The notes under the pieces are model-generated. The model was not told the DNA's origin. It was given only the letters and a program-made list of their open reading frames with translations, and searched no databases. This document shows positions 26,993-36,401 of a DNA stretch of 47,401 nucleotides, piece by piece. Source of the DNA: an uncultured Enterovibrio sp. GTDB lineage: Bacteria > Pseudomonadota > Gammaproteobacteria > Enterobacterales > Vibrionaceae. How positions within the stretch are numbered: the stretch's first letter is position 1; every line of letters begins with the position of its first letter. Made by a program: the position numbers and the translations under genes. The stretch is from the NCBI GenBank assembly GCA_947040595.1, contig CAMRBZ010000003.1:1-47401 (forward strand). Direction: 5' to 3'.

Positions 26993-27520
26993 GTGAGCAG
27001 TACGATTGGCAATAAAATCGCAAGGGATGAATACCCTACACCGAGTCCCACTGTAAAGGCTCTATTAAGCAAGTTAACCTTAAAATCAAACGACACTTTT
27101 TTAGAGCCATGCAGAGGTTCTCGTAATATTTTTGACCGAATCGATTTACCCGAAGAACAAAAATTTTGGGCTGAAATCAATGAAGGTGTCGACTATTTAA
27201 CCGCTTCATTTTCTCCAAAAGATGTCATTATCACCAATCCACCTTTTAGCTTAACGATTGAGTTTTTGAGAAAATCCCTTTCTGAATTAGCCCCCAATGG
27301 CACGCTTGCTTATTTACAAAGAGTGAATTTTCTTGGCTCAAAATGCAGAGTTGATTTTTGGGCTGAAGTAGGATTCCCGAATAAGACGCCCGTCATTATT
27401 CCCAGACCTCGGTTTGTAAACGGCGGCTCTGATAGCTGTGAATACATGTGGATGATATGGGATAAAGGCAACCGATTTAGAGACCTTCCAAACGGAATAA
27501 GCCACATTATCAGTCAATGA
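26993..27520 (+). CDS. Orphan phage-type DNA adenine methyltransferase
   Basis: The 175-aa product resembles small phage-encoded N6-adenine methyltransferases. It has an N-terminal DEYPTPSPTVKALL, a SAM-site-like FLEPCRGSRNIFDRI, EINEGVDYL, the catalytic motif IV NPPFSL, YLQRVNFLGSK and a C-terminal CEYMWMIWDKG. The start is GTG at 26993 with AAGGA eight bases upstream. It stands alone between glpK and dcuA, with no restriction enzyme, integrase or phage genes nearby. In relatives I recall the SAM loop as having a second Gly (GSGNI-type); here it is Arg (GSRNI), which could weaken cofactor binding. Horizontal origin is inferred. Confidence 0.7.
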   Translation: MSSTIGNKIARDEYPTPSPTVKALLSKLTLKSNDTFLEPCRGSRNIFDRIDLPEEQKFWAEINEGVDYLTASFSPKDVIITNPPFSLTIEFLRKSLSELAPNGTLAYLQRVNFLGSKCRVDFWAEVGFPNKTPVIIPRPRFVNGGSDSCEYMWMIWDKGNRFRDLPNGISHIISQ

Positions 27521-27529
27521 TATTTACTT

Positions 27530-27592
27530 TATACCCAAGATATTTGGAGTTGCAGGTAGGCGAAAAGAACGAAAAGTGCTTGAGAATCCTAC
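27530..27592 (-). repeat. ERIC-like repeat, left half only
   Basis: It starts TATACCCAAGATATTTGGAG and fades after GTGCTTGAGAATCCTACA near the palindrome centre, just after the methyltransferase stop. Confidence 0.55.
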
Positions 27593-27687
27593 ATTAATTT
27601 TTTAATTCAACTGCTTGAGGAATGTTGTAACGTGGCAAGGAATCTGATTAATTTTGACGCCCGCTTGATGGGTTTTTGAAAAGGCAT

Positions 27688-27729
27688 TAAAAAAGAACCC
27701 CAATGACAGGGTATGAAATGTCATTGGGG
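27688..27729 (-). terminator. Terminator of dcuA
   Basis: CCCCAATGACA (27698-27708) pairs perfectly with TGTCATTGGGG (27719-27729). The minus-strand side ends in TTCTTTTTTA. Confidence 0.92.
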
Positions 27730-27754
27730 TGGAATAAAAGACGGCTTTTAAGCG

Positions 27755-29062
27755 TTATAAAATAATTTCGCCCATGATAAAGCCGAAGCCTACAGCCGTG
27801 CAAATGGTGACCACTCCGGGCACAAAGAAGGGGTGATTAAAGACCAGATTACCGATTCGGGTTGAGCCTGTGTCATCCATTTCAACGGCGGCCAGCAGCG
27901 TTGGATAGGTTGGAAGTACAAATAAGGCGCTAACGGCGGCAAAAGAAGCAATCGCGGTTAATGGTGCAACACCAATTGCAAGGGCGGCAGGCATGAGTGC
28001 TACAGTGGTCGCACCTTGTGAATACAGCAGCATGGAAGCAAAAAAGAGCACCATTGCAAGCATCCAAGGGTGTTCTGAGAGTAACGTTCCTGCCACTTCT
28101 TTGATTTCGTTTACATGCCCGTTAACAAACGTGGTTCCAAGCCATGCAACCCCTAATACACACACGCATGCCGTCATACCAGAACGAAACGTGGGAGCAG
28201 AAGGGATTTTTGCAGCGTCAATGCCTGTTGTTAAAACGATCAAGGTTGCAGCGGCCAACATGAAAGTCATGATGGCTTCATTTCTGCCCAAAACTGGATT
28301 TTCAATCAGGCCAATGGAGTCTGAAATGGCAGCAGCGTAGCCAACCACAAGCACAATGGCGGCAATGAAAATAAAGGTGGCTTTTTTGGCTGTTGGGGCA
28401 ATTTCGCGCTTTGTTGTACCTTGTAATTTGATAAGACCTTTCGCAAGACGGCTTTGGTATTCAGGATCATCTTTTAGCTCTGCGCCAATAAAATTGGCAA
28501 CAAAGGCACCGACCATGCAAGCGGCAAAGGTGGTGGGGATACAAATAGAAAGTAAAGTGAGGTAATTGATACCAAAAGGATCAAGAATGCCAGAAAAAAA
28601 GACCACAGCCGCTGAAATAGGAGAGGCCGTAATGGCAATTTGAGACGCAACAACCGCGATAGAAAGCGGACGTGAAGGGCGGATCCCTTGCTCTTTAGCA
28701 ACTTCAGCAATCACGGGAAGTGTTGAAAATGCAGTGTGTCCTGTTCCTGCCATCAAGGTCATTAAATAGGTTACAATCGGGGCATAAAATGTGATTTGTT
28801 TTGGATTCCTACGAAGGAAATTTTCTGCTTTTTCAACCAACCAATCCATTCCTCCAGCCACTTGCATTGCTGATATGGCCGTGATAACGGACATGATAAT
28901 CAGTATGACATCGACAGGGATGTAACCTTGGCTTGTTGGCATACCTAAACACAAAGACAAAACAATGACACCCGCTCCGCCTGCTAAGCCTATCCCTATT
29001 CCACCAATGCGTGCACCTAGAAATATAAAGGTAAGTACAACGAACAATTCCATTGCGATCAT
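27755..29062 (-). CDS. dcuA: Anaerobic C4-dicarboxylate transporter DcuA
   Basis: DcuA exchanges aspartate or fumarate for succinate across the inner membrane. The 435-aa, highly hydrophobic product matches the Dcu family: FLGARIGGIGIGLAGG at the N-terminus, ISAMQVAGGMDWLV, TLPVIAEVAKEQGIRPSRPL, ASQIAITASPISAAVVF and ALFVLPTYPTLLAAVEMDDTG. The ATG at 29062 has AAGGAT seven bases upstream. It lies downstream of aspA, the standard pair feeding fumarate respiration; a terminator-like hairpin sits in the 53-bp gap. Confidence 0.95.
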   Translation of the reverse strand: MIAMELFVVLTFIFLGARIGGIGIGLAGGAGVIVLSLCLGMPTSQGYIPVDVILIIMSVITAISAMQVAGGMDWLVEKAENFLRRNPKQITFYAPIVTYLMTLMAGTGHTAFSTLPVIAEVAKEQGIRPSRPLSIAVVASQIAITASPISAAVVFFSGILDPFGINYLTLLSICIPTTFAACMVGAFVANFIGAELKDDPEYQSRLAKGLIKLQGTTKREIAPTAKKATFIFIAAIVLVVGYAAAISDSIGLIENPVLGRNEAIMTFMLAAATLIVLTTGIDAAKIPSAPTFRSGMTACVCVLGVAWLGTTFVNGHVNEIKEVAGTLLSEHPWMLAMVLFFASMLLYSQGATTVALMPAALAIGVAPLTAIASFAAVSALFVLPTYPTLLAAVEMDDTGSTRIGNLVFNHPFFVPGVVTICTAVGFGFIMGEIIL

Positions 29063-29079
29063 AAAAATATCCTTAAAAA

Positions 29080-29111
29080 TAATTTAAAAGGGTTTTGAAC
29101 AAACCCTTTTT
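29080..29111 (-). terminator. Hairpin between aspA and dcuA
   Basis: AAGGGTTT (29088-29095) pairs with AAACCCTT (29101-29108). On the minus strand it is followed by TTTAAATTATTTTT, so it may partly terminate aspA transcripts before dcuA. Confidence 0.65.
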
Positions 29112-29115
29112 TTGT

Positions 29116-30576
29116 TTAGTTGAAACGTTTTGCTTTATATTGAGGGTGCATTAAGTTTTCAATGGAGAAAATATCATCCAGCTCAACTTCTGTGAGTAAC
29201 CCACGCTCCAGCACGACCTCTCGTACGCTTTTTCCGGTTTGAGCGCAAATTTTACCGACAATATCGCCTTCATGGTGACCAATGTACGGATTAAGATACG
29301 TCACAATTCCAATTGAATTGAAAACGAAGTTTTCACAAACTTCTTTATTAACGGTGATCCCACTAACGCACTTGTCAGCAAGATTGATACAGGCATTTGA
29401 TAAAATATCAATCGACTCAAATAAAGCTTGTCCGATAACGGGCTCCATCACGTTGAGCTGAAGCTGTCCGGCTTCTGCTGCCAATGTGAGAGTGATGTCA
29501 TTGCCGATGACTTTAAAGCAAACTTGGTTAACCACTTCGGGAATAACGGGATTCACTTTTGCAGGCATGATAGAGGATCCGGCTTGCATTTCAGGGAGGT
29601 TTATTTCGTTAAAACCAGCACGCGGGCCAGAAGACAACAAACGTAAATCGTTACAAATTTTTGAAAGTTTTACCGCGAGGCGTTTCAGGGCACTGTGTAC
29701 CATGACATAAGCGCCACAATCGGATGTGGCTTCAATCAGATCTTCAGCAGGCGTGCAATTGAGGCCTGTGATATCCGCTAAGCGTTGAACTGCAAGTTGC
29801 TGATAACCAATAGCGGCATTAAGACCGGTTCCTATCGCTGTTGCACCTAGATTGACTTCTAACAGCAATTCAGCTGTGTATTTTAGATTTTTTGTTTCTT
29901 CTTTTAATAAGGTCGCAAATGCGTTGAATTCTTGTCCGACTGTCATGGGGACGGCATCTTGAAGCTGAGTGCGACCCATTTTCAGTATTTTGCTGTTTGC
30001 TTTTGCTTTTTCATGAAATTCATTTTGCAAATGCGTGATGGAGTGAGCCAGTTTTAAGATGCTGTTATAAACGGCGACACGAAAACCTGTTGGGTAAGCA
30101 CAGTTGGTTGATTGGCTTTTGTTTACATGGTCATTTGGGTTGATGATCTCATAGTGACCTTTTTTCTCTCCCATCAGTTCAAGAGCAAGGTTTGCAATGA
30201 CTTCGTTTGCATTCATGTTGACCGACGTTCCTGCACCGCCTTGATAAACATCAGAGGGAAATTGATCCATGCATTTTCCTGTTTCCAAAATAAGATCACA
30301 GGCTTGAATGATGTAATCAGCAACTTGAGAAGGGATCACACCCAATTCTTTGTTGGCCATTGCAGCCGCTTTTTTAGTGAAAATCATGCCACGAATGAAT
30401 TCTGGGATGTCTGAAATAGTGTTTTTAGAGATATTGAAGTTTTCAATTGCACGCAAGGTGTGGATCCCATAATAAGCATCAATGGGAACTTCACGTTGAC
30501 CCAGGAGGTCTTCTTCTGTGCGGGTTGTTAGATTCGGAGTGGATAATATTTGTTCTATATCAAGTAAATCAGACAT
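29116..30576 (-). CDS. aspA: Aspartate ammonia-lyase
   Basis: AspA deaminates aspartate to fumarate and ammonia. The product is 486 aa; compared with E. coli AspA (478 aa) it has about a dozen extra N-terminal residues before the conserved [13 protein letters not shown]. Catalytic blocks [33 protein letters not shown] and the flexible-loop signature [11 protein letters not shown] are intact. The ATG has GAAGGT upstream. One substitution from E. coli in a conserved stretch is [10 protein letters not shown], where E. coli has STNDAYPTGF. It forms an aspA-dcuA unit. Confidence 0.96.
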   Translation of the reverse strand: MSDLLDIEQILSTPNLTTRTEEDLLGQREVPIDAYYGIHTLRAIENFNISKNTISDIPEFIRGMIFTKKAAAMANKELGVIPSQVADYIIQACDLILETGKCMDQFPSDVYQGGAGTSVNMNANEVIANLALELMGEKKGHYEIINPNDHVNKSQSTNCAYPTGFRVAVYNSILKLAHSITHLQNEFHEKAKANSKILKMGRTQLQDAVPMTVGQEFNAFATLLKEETKNLKYTAELLLEVNLGATAIGTGLNAAIGYQQLAVQRLADITGLNCTPAEDLIEATSDCGAYVMVHSALKRLAVKLSKICNDLRLLSSGPRAGFNEINLPEMQAGSSIMPAKVNPVIPEVVNQVCFKVIGNDITLTLAAEAGQLQLNVMEPVIGQALFESIDILSNACINLADKCVSGITVNKEVCENFVFNSIGIVTYLNPYIGHHEGDIVGKICAQTGKSVREVVLERGLLTEVELDDIFSIENLMHPQYKAKRFN

Positions 30577-30945
30577 TGTATACCTTCATTTATTAAAAAA
30601 TTATTTTTAGTGAGGATGTTTTTATGAATGAAGCATTTTACACTCGAATCATTCTGAAAAAATGAACGGAAATGGAAGTTGAAGCAAAATGAACTTGCGG
30701 TATATCGCAAATAAAGAATTTTTTATCAAAATAAGCTCAAATTGTGTTAGGAGGCGATGAAGGGCTATTTTTAAAATTCGGCTGTCGACACAAAAATGTT
30801 ATTTCAAATTGATTTGAAAAAATGGATGTTGAAATAAAACAATCCACTTTGATTCATTTTTGTGGCGATCTTAGTTAGAGGGGATATCAAGAAAGTATAT
30901 ATTTAAGTAATTGAAAGTAAAAATATTATGTCTAATTAGTGACGG
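30577..30945. other. Gene-free region upstream of aspA
   Basis: These 369 AT-rich bp between eda and aspA hold no gene or ERIC copy. A small palindrome-like TTGCGGTATATCGCAA lies at 30695-30710. I looked for FNR and CRP sites, which control aspA-dcuA in E. coli, and saw no clear match. Confidence 0.45.
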
Positions 30946-31572
30946 TCATTTTTTTAAATTGACAGCCGCTTTAGCCCGTTTTCCAATCTCGTCCCAACGC
31001 CCTTCTTGAATCAAATTCTGTTCAACCATCCAGCTTCCTCCACAGGCAAGCACTCTTTCAATGGCAAGGTAGTCATTGATATTTTCCTGCGTGATGCCGC
31101 CTGTGGGAATAAATTTCACTTGGGTATAAGGTGCAAGAAGGGCTTTAAGCATATTGATGCCACCGGATGCCTCTGCGGGGAAAAATTTCAGTGTTGTGAG
31201 TCCCATTTCTAAAGCCAGCTCGACAGTCGTTGGGTTATTGACGCCAGGAATGATGTCTATGCCTATTTCTTGGCATGCAATCACAGTGTTAGGGTTAAAG
31301 CCGGGTGATACTATAAAGTTAGCTCCGGCCTTTTTGGCCATAATGGCCTGTTCGCGATTGAGAACCGTGCCAGCGCCTATCAGCATATCGGGGTGTGTTT
31401 CTCGCAGTAAACGAATGCCCTCGACGGCGGCATTTGATCGGAAAGTGATTTCAGCTATGTTTAAGTCATTTTCTATCAGTGTCTTAGCCAAAGGAATAAT
31501 ATCTTGTGCATGCTCGAGGGTAATGATTGGAATAATTTTAATGGCTGCGATCTGTTGGTCCAATGTGATCAT
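30946..31572 (-). CDS. eda: KDPG/KHG aldolase Eda
   Basis: Eda cleaves 2-keto-3-deoxy-6-phosphogluconate to pyruvate and glyceraldehyde-3-phosphate. The ATG at 31572 has AAGGA eight bases upstream and gives 208 aa; an in-frame ATG pair at 31596 has no ribosome-binding site. Class I aldolase motifs are IAEITFRS (catalytic Glu), GAGTVLN, ANFIVSPGFN, the Schiff-base Lys in LKFFPAEASGG and IPTGGIT. No edd or uronate genes are adjacent, so the source of KDPG here is unknown. Confidence 0.92.
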   Translation of the reverse strand: MITLDQQIAAIKIIPIITLEHAQDIIPLAKTLIENDLNIAEITFRSNAAVEGIRLLRETHPDMLIGAGTVLNREQAIMAKKAGANFIVSPGFNPNTVIACQEIGIDIIPGVNNPTTVELALEMGLTTLKFFPAEASGGINMLKALLAPYTQVKFIPTGGITQENINDYLAIERVLACGGSWMVEQNLIQEGRWDEIGKRAKAAVNLKK

Positions 31573-31790
31573 TGAAAGTGTCCTTTTGGTCATCATATTT
31601 AAATAATTGACGAATTTCTATTCAAAATGCACTTCTGGGATTGTGAGATTGCGAGAGAGGAATGAACGCCTTTTTGTTTAATGGAGCAAGGGTGTATTTT
31701 TGCATGAATATTCCTTTAAGATTTATGACTATTTGTTAACAATTTAAAACGATTTTTTGGAATGCGTTAAGGCACAGATCATATCCTCAA

Positions 31791-31904
31791 TATACCTCTC
31801 ACCTTTGAAGTTGCTGCGCTCTCAAAGTCTAATCACATAGAACACCTATGTTCAGTGGTTTTGCGTTTTGAACGCCTAGCTGTAACCTCCAATATCTTGG
31901 GTAC
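31791..31904 (+). repeat. ERIC-like repeat, degenerate
   Basis: It starts TATACCTCTCACCTTTGAAG and ends ATCTTGGGTACA. Its centre, CACATAGAACACCTATGTTCAG, is closest to the subtype at 23853. Confidence 0.6.
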
Positions 31905-31979
31905 ATCGAAAAATTACGCCGTGTTCTCCGTGATGTTTTTTGTGCAATATTGGAATAAGGACCTCATGGGATGGGTATC

Positions 31980-32022
31980 ACTTGCCTGCCGCCTGGCTGC
32001 ATTTTTAAGTCTCTTGGGTATA
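31980..32022 (+). repeat. ERIC-like right-end fragment
   Basis: ACTTGCCTGCCGCCTGGCTG leads to AAGTCTCTTGGGTATA, the right end of plus-oriented copies. Confidence 0.45.
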
Positions 32023-32261
32023 TTGCTTTTCAAATGAAGATTAATTAAAAACAATATTATCTTCTTATTTGAATCGAAATTTAATGTTCATTTGTTTTTT
32101 TTTTGTTCGTTTGAGTTGTAAATACTTATTTGAAAGGTGCGAGCAAAGTCATGCGCCGTTAGAATAGAGCTTTTAGGAACAAGTGAGGTTTCAGGTCTTA
32201 TTTGTGATACCTTAGAGAAAACTGCGCAAAGCGCTTGGATAATTTTAAAAAGGTGATTTTG

Positions 32262-32504
32262 ATGTCGATAGAAATTCTAGAAAAGCTTGAAACTAAAGTT
32301 CAGTTGGCGGTGGATACTATTTCTCTTTTACAACTGGAAATTGAAGAGTTAAAAGAAAAGAATGACACTTTGGGGCTTGAGTCAGATGCATTTCGTGAAA
32401 ATCGCGATACATTAGATAAAGAAAATGAGCGTTTGCGTCTTGATCATGAAGCGTGGCAAGAGCGTATTCGTAACTTGTTGGGTAAAATTGAAGAAATAGA
32501 ATAA
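32262..32504 (+). CDS. zapB: Cell division protein ZapB
   Basis: ZapB is a small coiled-coil protein that links the FtsZ ring, through ZapA, to MatP and the chromosome. The ATG at 32262 with AAAGGTGA upstream gives 80 aa (81 in E. coli), starting MSIEILEKLETKVQLAVDTI. Almost the whole length is heptad-patterned, with conserved LQLEIEELKEKN and WQERIRNLLGK near the C-terminus. An upstream in-frame ATG at 32235 is poorly placed. Confidence 0.94.
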   Translation: MSIEILEKLETKVQLAVDTISLLQLEIEELKEKNDTLGLESDAFRENRDTLDKENERLRLDHEAWQERIRNLLGKIEEIE

Positions 32505-32545
32505 AAATTAAATCTGATAGGTTTTTCTTATTTCTTTTTAGTAAG

Positions 32546-32574
32546 CCACCTCCATTTACGAGGTGGTTTTTTTT
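32546..32574 (+). terminator. Terminator of zapB
   Basis: CCACCTC, seven-base loop and GAGGTGG followed by eight T residues. Confidence 0.92.
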
Positions 32575-32583
32575 GGGGGGCGG

Positions 32584-33069
32584 TTATTCGATATCGATTG
32601 GTTCTTGAGAGAGAATAACCCCGGTACTGTCTGCATAAATATGGTCTTCAGGGATAAAGGTGACACCCCCAAAATTGACAGGGATGTCAGTATCACCAAT
32701 GCCTTGTGTATCTGCAGAAACAGGGATAGATGCAATGGCTTGTATGCCAATTTCGATTTCATCAAGAAGATCAACATCGCGAACACAGCCGTAAACAACT
32801 AAACCTTCCCAGTTGTTTTCACAAGCCAATGTTGCGATATCAGAATCCACTAATGCACGGCGTAATGAACCGCCGCCATCAATGAGCATGACACAGCCTT
32901 CACCATTTTCTTGCGCAAGCTGTTTAATCAATCCATTGTCTTCGAAGCATTTTACCGTTCTTATTTGGCCGCCAAAAGAGCGACGACCGCCGTATGAACT
33001 CATCATAGGTTCAAGTACATCGACCTGATCTAAGTATATGTCGCACAGTTCTGAGGTATTGTATTCCAT
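32584..33069 (-). CDS. rraA: Regulator of ribonuclease E activity RraA
   Basis: RraA is a trimeric protein that binds and inhibits RNase E, slowing mRNA turnover. The ATG at 33069 is chosen because the family N-terminus is [17 protein letters not shown]; the upstream reading is non-homologous. The product is 161 aa with ending EPIDIE, as in E. coli. Conserved blocks are [46 protein letters not shown] and [12 protein letters not shown]. menA is 149 bp upstream in the same direction. Confidence 0.95.
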   Translation of the reverse strand: MEYNTSELCDIYLDQVDVLEPMMSSYGGRRSFGGQIRTVKCFEDNGLIKQLAQENGEGCVMLIDGGGSLRRALVDSDIATLACENNWEGLVVYGCVRDVDLLDEIEIGIQAIASIPVSADTQGIGDTDIPVNFGGVTFIPEDHIYADSTGVILSQEPIDIE

Positions 33070-33218
33070 AATCACGTCTCTTAGATGATACCTGGTCGGT
33101 AGACTGTTGTGAGGCTTTTCGCATAAATTGCGGCAGCGTGTTGCCAAAAAGTATAACGAGAAGATGAAGCATTGCAATGGAAGAAAACACAATTCCTTTT
33201 CTTCGAGTGAGCGTATCC

Positions 33219-34121
33219 TTAAAGCAGTATGCCTGCAATAAATAAGATGTTTGTTAATAATGCGACTTTTATTATATCCGCCATCATGGGCCGAAGACTT
33301 TCAGGGCTTGAGGACTGCCATACAGCTTTCCCGTGTTTGATCCCGAAAGGGATGGACAATACAAACAGCCAAGAATAAATCCCACCATCACAAAGAAGGG
33401 CAAAAACAGAAAAGAAAAGGTAGGAAAAAAACAACAAGGCTTGATGGTATATCCGTCCCCATTTAGGACCGATACGAACAATTAAGGTCATTTTTCCGCA
33501 GGCTCTGTCATTATCAATATCTCGTAAATTATTGATATTTAGAACACAAACAGCAAGAAGGCCGCAAGCTGTTGCGGGAAAAAAGATTTCAAGGTTAAAC
33601 ACTCCAGATTGAAGATAAAAACTGCCGCCAACCCCCAACCAGCCAAAGAAAATCAAAACAGAAAGATCGCCAAGTCCGCGATAGCCATAGGGTTTATTTC
33701 CAACCGTATAACAAATGGATGCCAAGATGGAAAGCCCCCCAAGCGCGATAAAAATCATGATCTCTGTCATTTTGTTGAATGCGCTTAAAACCAAGAGCAA
33801 CCCCACGAATATTGTTAATATCGCATTGAATACAATTACTTTTTTCATCAGCTTGGGAGTGACTAATCCTTGCTGAATGGCACGCTTGGGCCCAAGGCGT
33901 GCATCGCTGTCGGTTCCTTTTATTGCGTCGCCGTAGTCATTGGCTAAGTTAGATAAAATTTGGAGTAAAAGAGCGGTGATGATTGCAAATATCATCAAGT
34001 GATAAGAAAAATCTGAATGATTAATCGCCAGAACGCTTCCGCAAAAAATGGATGCAATAGCCAAAGGAAGCGTTTTAGGGCGTGCGGCATCAAGCCAAAT
34101 CTTAAAAATGGAGGAGGACAT
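33219..34121 (-). CDS. menA: 1,4-dihydroxy-2-naphthoate polyprenyltransferase MenA
   Basis: MenA attaches the polyprenyl side chain to dihydroxynaphthoate, a late step in menaquinone synthesis. The ATG at 34121 gives 300 aa; a TTG five codons upstream is possible but not supported. It is a multi-span membrane enzyme of the UbiA superfamily with both Asp-rich motifs, NLANDYGDA and [11 protein letters not shown], plus [23 protein letters not shown] and FFGWLGV. Menaquinone synthesis fits with the aspA-dcuA fumarate pathway in the window. Confidence 0.94.
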   Translation of the reverse strand: MSSSIFKIWLDAARPKTLPLAIASIFCGSVLAINHSDFSYHLMIFAIITALLLQILSNLANDYGDAIKGTDSDARLGPKRAIQQGLVTPKLMKKVIVFNAILTIFVGLLLVLSAFNKMTEIMIFIALGGLSILASICYTVGNKPYGYRGLGDLSVLIFFGWLGVGGSFYLQSGVFNLEIFFPATACGLLAVCVLNINNLRDIDNDRACGKMTLIVRIGPKWGRIYHQALLFFSYLFFSVFALLCDGGIYSWLFVLSIPFGIKHGKAVWQSSSPESLRPMMADIIKVALLTNILFIAGILL

Positions 34122-34185
34122 AGTTGTCAACTTCAATTAAAAAAAGCGGCGCTTATTATTGGCGTTTTTTATCGGATGAGCAATA

Positions 34186-34312
34186 TATACCCGTCGCCTT
34201 TGAAACTGCGTGGGTGTTGTCTGCTCTCGCACAGGCCAATCAGAGAGTCCATCTATGCTCAGGGTCTTCAGTCGTTTGTCGCAGGCGCGCATCTTCAAGT
34301 GTCTTGGATATA
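34186..34312 (+). repeat. ERIC-like repeat, full 127 bp
   Basis: It runs from TATACCCGTCGCCTTTGAAA to CAAGTGTCTTGGATATA between hslU and menA. Confidence 0.88.
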
Positions 34313-34328
34313 GAAAAATAAATGCATG

Positions 34329-34356
34329 AAAAAAAGGCAGCCAACGGGCTGCCTTT
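34329..34356 (-). terminator. Terminator of hslU
   Basis: AAAGGCAGCC (34333-34342), AACG loop and GGCTGCCTTT (34347-34356), with a T run on the minus strand. Confidence 0.9.
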
Positions 34357-34374
34357 AAAAAACAAAGAGAGGAA

Positions 34375-35709
34375 TCAAAGAATGAAGCGGTTGAGATCTT
34401 CGTTGTCGATAAGTGCATCTAAATGAGATCGAACGTAGTCTGCATCAATGACAAAGGCGTCTCCGGCACGTTCGCTTGCATCAAAGGATATTTCATCCAT
34501 AAGACGTTCAATGATGGTGTGTAAGCGACGAGCCCCGATGTTTTCTGTTTTCTCATTGACACGCCAAGCGGCATTGGCAATTTCTTCAATCCCTGCGTCT
34601 GTAAAGGAAAGGTTGACTTTTTCCGTTTCCATTAAGGCGCAATATTGCTCAGTGAGAGAAGCATTGGGCTCTGTCAATATGCGTTTAAAGTCAGAGGCCG
34701 ACAAGGCTTCCAATTCGACTCGAATAGGCAAGCGCCCTTGCAGTTCTGGGATCAAATCAGAAGGAACGGACACCTGAAATGCACCTGAGGCAATAAACAA
34801 AATATGATCTGTTTTTACCATTCCATGTTTGGTTGAAACTGTGCTGCCTTCGATGAGGGGAAGCAAGTCTCTTTGTACGCCTTCGCGAGAAACGTCAGGA
34901 CCTGAGCTTTCACCGCGCTTACAAATTTTGTCAATTTCGTCGATGAAGACAATGCCGTTATTTTCTACTGAAAAAATAGCCTCTTCTTTGAGTTCTTCTT
35001 GATTAACGAGCTTGGCGGCTTCTTCTTCAGCAACGGCTTTTAATGCGTCTTTGAGTTTCATTTTCCGCTTTTTGGGCGAGCCTGCGCCACCCAGATTTTG
35101 AAACATCCCTTGCAGCTGATTGGTCATTTCTTCCATGCCGGGAGGGGCCATGATTTCCAAGCTCATTTGGGGGGCGACGAGGTCAATTTCGATCTCTTTG
35201 TCGTCAAGCTTCCCTTCTCGGATTTTTTTTCGAAAATTTTGACGTGTTGAAGAGTCTTCTTTTGGTTCATCAGATTGCCCCCAAGCATCGCGTGGGGGGG
35301 GAATTAAGATGTCCAAAATGCGCTCTTCAGCGCGTTCTTCTGCAAGGTTTTTAACTTTCGCGATGGCTTGTTGGTTCGTCATTTTAATCGCAACGTCTGT
35401 TAAATCACGGATGATGCTTTCGACTTCTTTACCAACGTAACCGACTTCAGTGAACTTAGTGGCTTCGACTTTAATGAAAGGCGCATTGGCCAATTTGGCT
35501 AATCGGCGGGCAATTTCGGTTTTACCTACACCTGTAGGTCCAATCATTAAGATATTCTTGGGTGAGACTTCCGCACGTAAATCCTCATTGAGCTGCATAC
35601 GACGCCAGCGATTTCTTAATGCAATCGCAACAGCTCGTTTTGCTTTGTTTTGGCCAATGATATGTCGGTCGAGTTCGGAAACAATTTCTCGTGGAGTCAT
35701 TTCTGACAT
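34375..35709 (-). CDS. hslU: ATP-dependent protease ATPase subunit HslU
   Basis: HslU is the AAA+ unfoldase of the HslUV protease. The 444-aa product (443 in E. coli) begins with [17 protein letters not shown], then Walker [10 protein letters not shown], the GYVGKEVE pore loop, the inserted I domain (about 110-240) and Walker [11 protein letters not shown]. Sensor regions follow, and the C-terminal RFIL docks into HslV. It starts 15 bp after hslV. Confidence 0.97.
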   Translation of the reverse strand: MSEMTPREIVSELDRHIIGQNKAKRAVAIALRNRWRRMQLNEDLRAEVSPKNILMIGPTGVGKTEIARRLAKLANAPFIKVEATKFTEVGYVGKEVESIIRDLTDVAIKMTNQQAIAKVKNLAEERAEERILDILIPPPRDAWGQSDEPKEDSSTRQNFRKKIREGKLDDKEIEIDLVAPQMSLEIMAPPGMEEMTNQLQGMFQNLGGAGSPKKRKMKLKDALKAVAEEEAAKLVNQEELKEEAIFSVENNGIVFIDEIDKICKRGESSGPDVSREGVQRDLLPLIEGSTVSTKHGMVKTDHILFIASGAFQVSVPSDLIPELQGRLPIRVELEALSASDFKRILTEPNASLTEQYCALMETEKVNLSFTDAGIEEIANAAWRVNEKTENIGARRLHTIIERLMDEISFDASERAGDAFVIDADYVRSHLDALIDNEDLNRFIL

Positions 35710-35724
35710 ATTGTGAATCCTATC

Positions 35725-36249
35725 TTAATAATCTAATTCTTCGATGGTTTGGTGGTGGTTTGTGAAAACACAAATATTGCCAGCAATGTTTAAAGATTTT
35801 TGTGCAATCTCGAGTGCGCTTAGCTGTGTATTTTCAAGCAAAGCAATTGCTGCAGATTGTGCAAAATTACCACCAGACCCTATTGCAATGAGGTCGTTTT
35901 CGGGCTGAATGACATCCCCATTGCCTGTGATAATAAGAGAGGCGGTTGCGTCTGCGACTGCAAGTAAGGCCTCTAAACGACGTAAAGCACGATCTGAGCG
36001 CCAGTCTTTAGCTAATTCAACGGCGGATTTTGTTAAATGACCTTGATGTAATTCTAATTTTCGTTCAAAGCGCTCAAAAAGAGTAAAAGCATCCGCGGTT
36101 CCACCTGCAAATCCAGCAATCACTTTATTTTGATATAGGCGGCGAACCTTGCGGGCATTGCCTTTCATTATGGTATTGCCCAGTGATACTTGGCCGTCAC
36201 CAGCAATGACCACTTTGCCGTTGCGGCGAACAGAAACGATCGTTGTCAC
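35725..36249 (-). CDS. hslV: ATP-dependent protease peptidase subunit HslV
   Basis: HslV is the proteasome-like peptidase of HslUV. The start is GTG at 36249 with GAGGTT six bases upstream; after Met removal the catalytic Thr is N-terminal ([12 protein letters not shown]). The product is 174 aa with the conserved [34 protein letters not shown] and [13 protein letters not shown]. The region upstream has a sigma-32 type promoter and a GAA-repeat leader. It forms an hslVU operon. Confidence 0.97.
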   Translation of the reverse strand: MTTIVSVRRNGKVVIAGDGQVSLGNTIMKGNARKVRRLYQNKVIAGFAGGTADAFTLFERFERKLELHQGHLTKSAVELAKDWRSDRALRRLEALLAVADATASLIITGNGDVIQPENDLIAIGSGGNFAQSAAIALLENTQLSALEIAQKSLNIAGNICVFTNHHQTIEELDY

Positions 36250-36316
36250 GGTTGAACCTCTTCTTCTTCTTCTTCATTTTCTGGTGAATACCAGTATTTC
36301 GGTAGATTAAGGCTAA

Positions 36317-36345
36317 ACGTGGGGATAGAAAAGAATAAAATCAAG
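36317..36345 (-). promoter_or_regulatory. Probable sigma-32 (heat-shock) promoter of hslVU
   Basis: On the minus strand, CTTGATT (36345-36339) and CCCCACGT (36324-36317) are separated by 14 bp. This is close to the RpoH consensus CTTGAAA-N13-14-CCCCATNT. It lies about 70 bp upstream of the hslV start. Confidence 0.75.
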
Positions 36346-36401
36346 TGCAAAATAGATTTGTTGTCGCGGTTTGTTGATTATTTCATCCTATTGATGAAAA
36401 A

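Larger units (their letters stand above)
31573..32261. other. Gene-free region between eda and zapB
   Basis: These 689 bp lie between divergent genes. They hold a degenerate ERIC-like copy (31791-31904), a right-end fragment (31980-32022) and AT-rich DNA. A GCGC-AAA-GCGC hairpin (32224-32234) precedes the zapB ribosome-binding site. No gene was seen. Confidence 0.5.

Noticed and set aside
26993-27520. Prophage or restriction-modification locus around the methyltransferase
   Set aside because: Both neighbours are housekeeping metabolic genes and no integrase, structural phage gene or restriction enzyme is present; only a single gene is supported.
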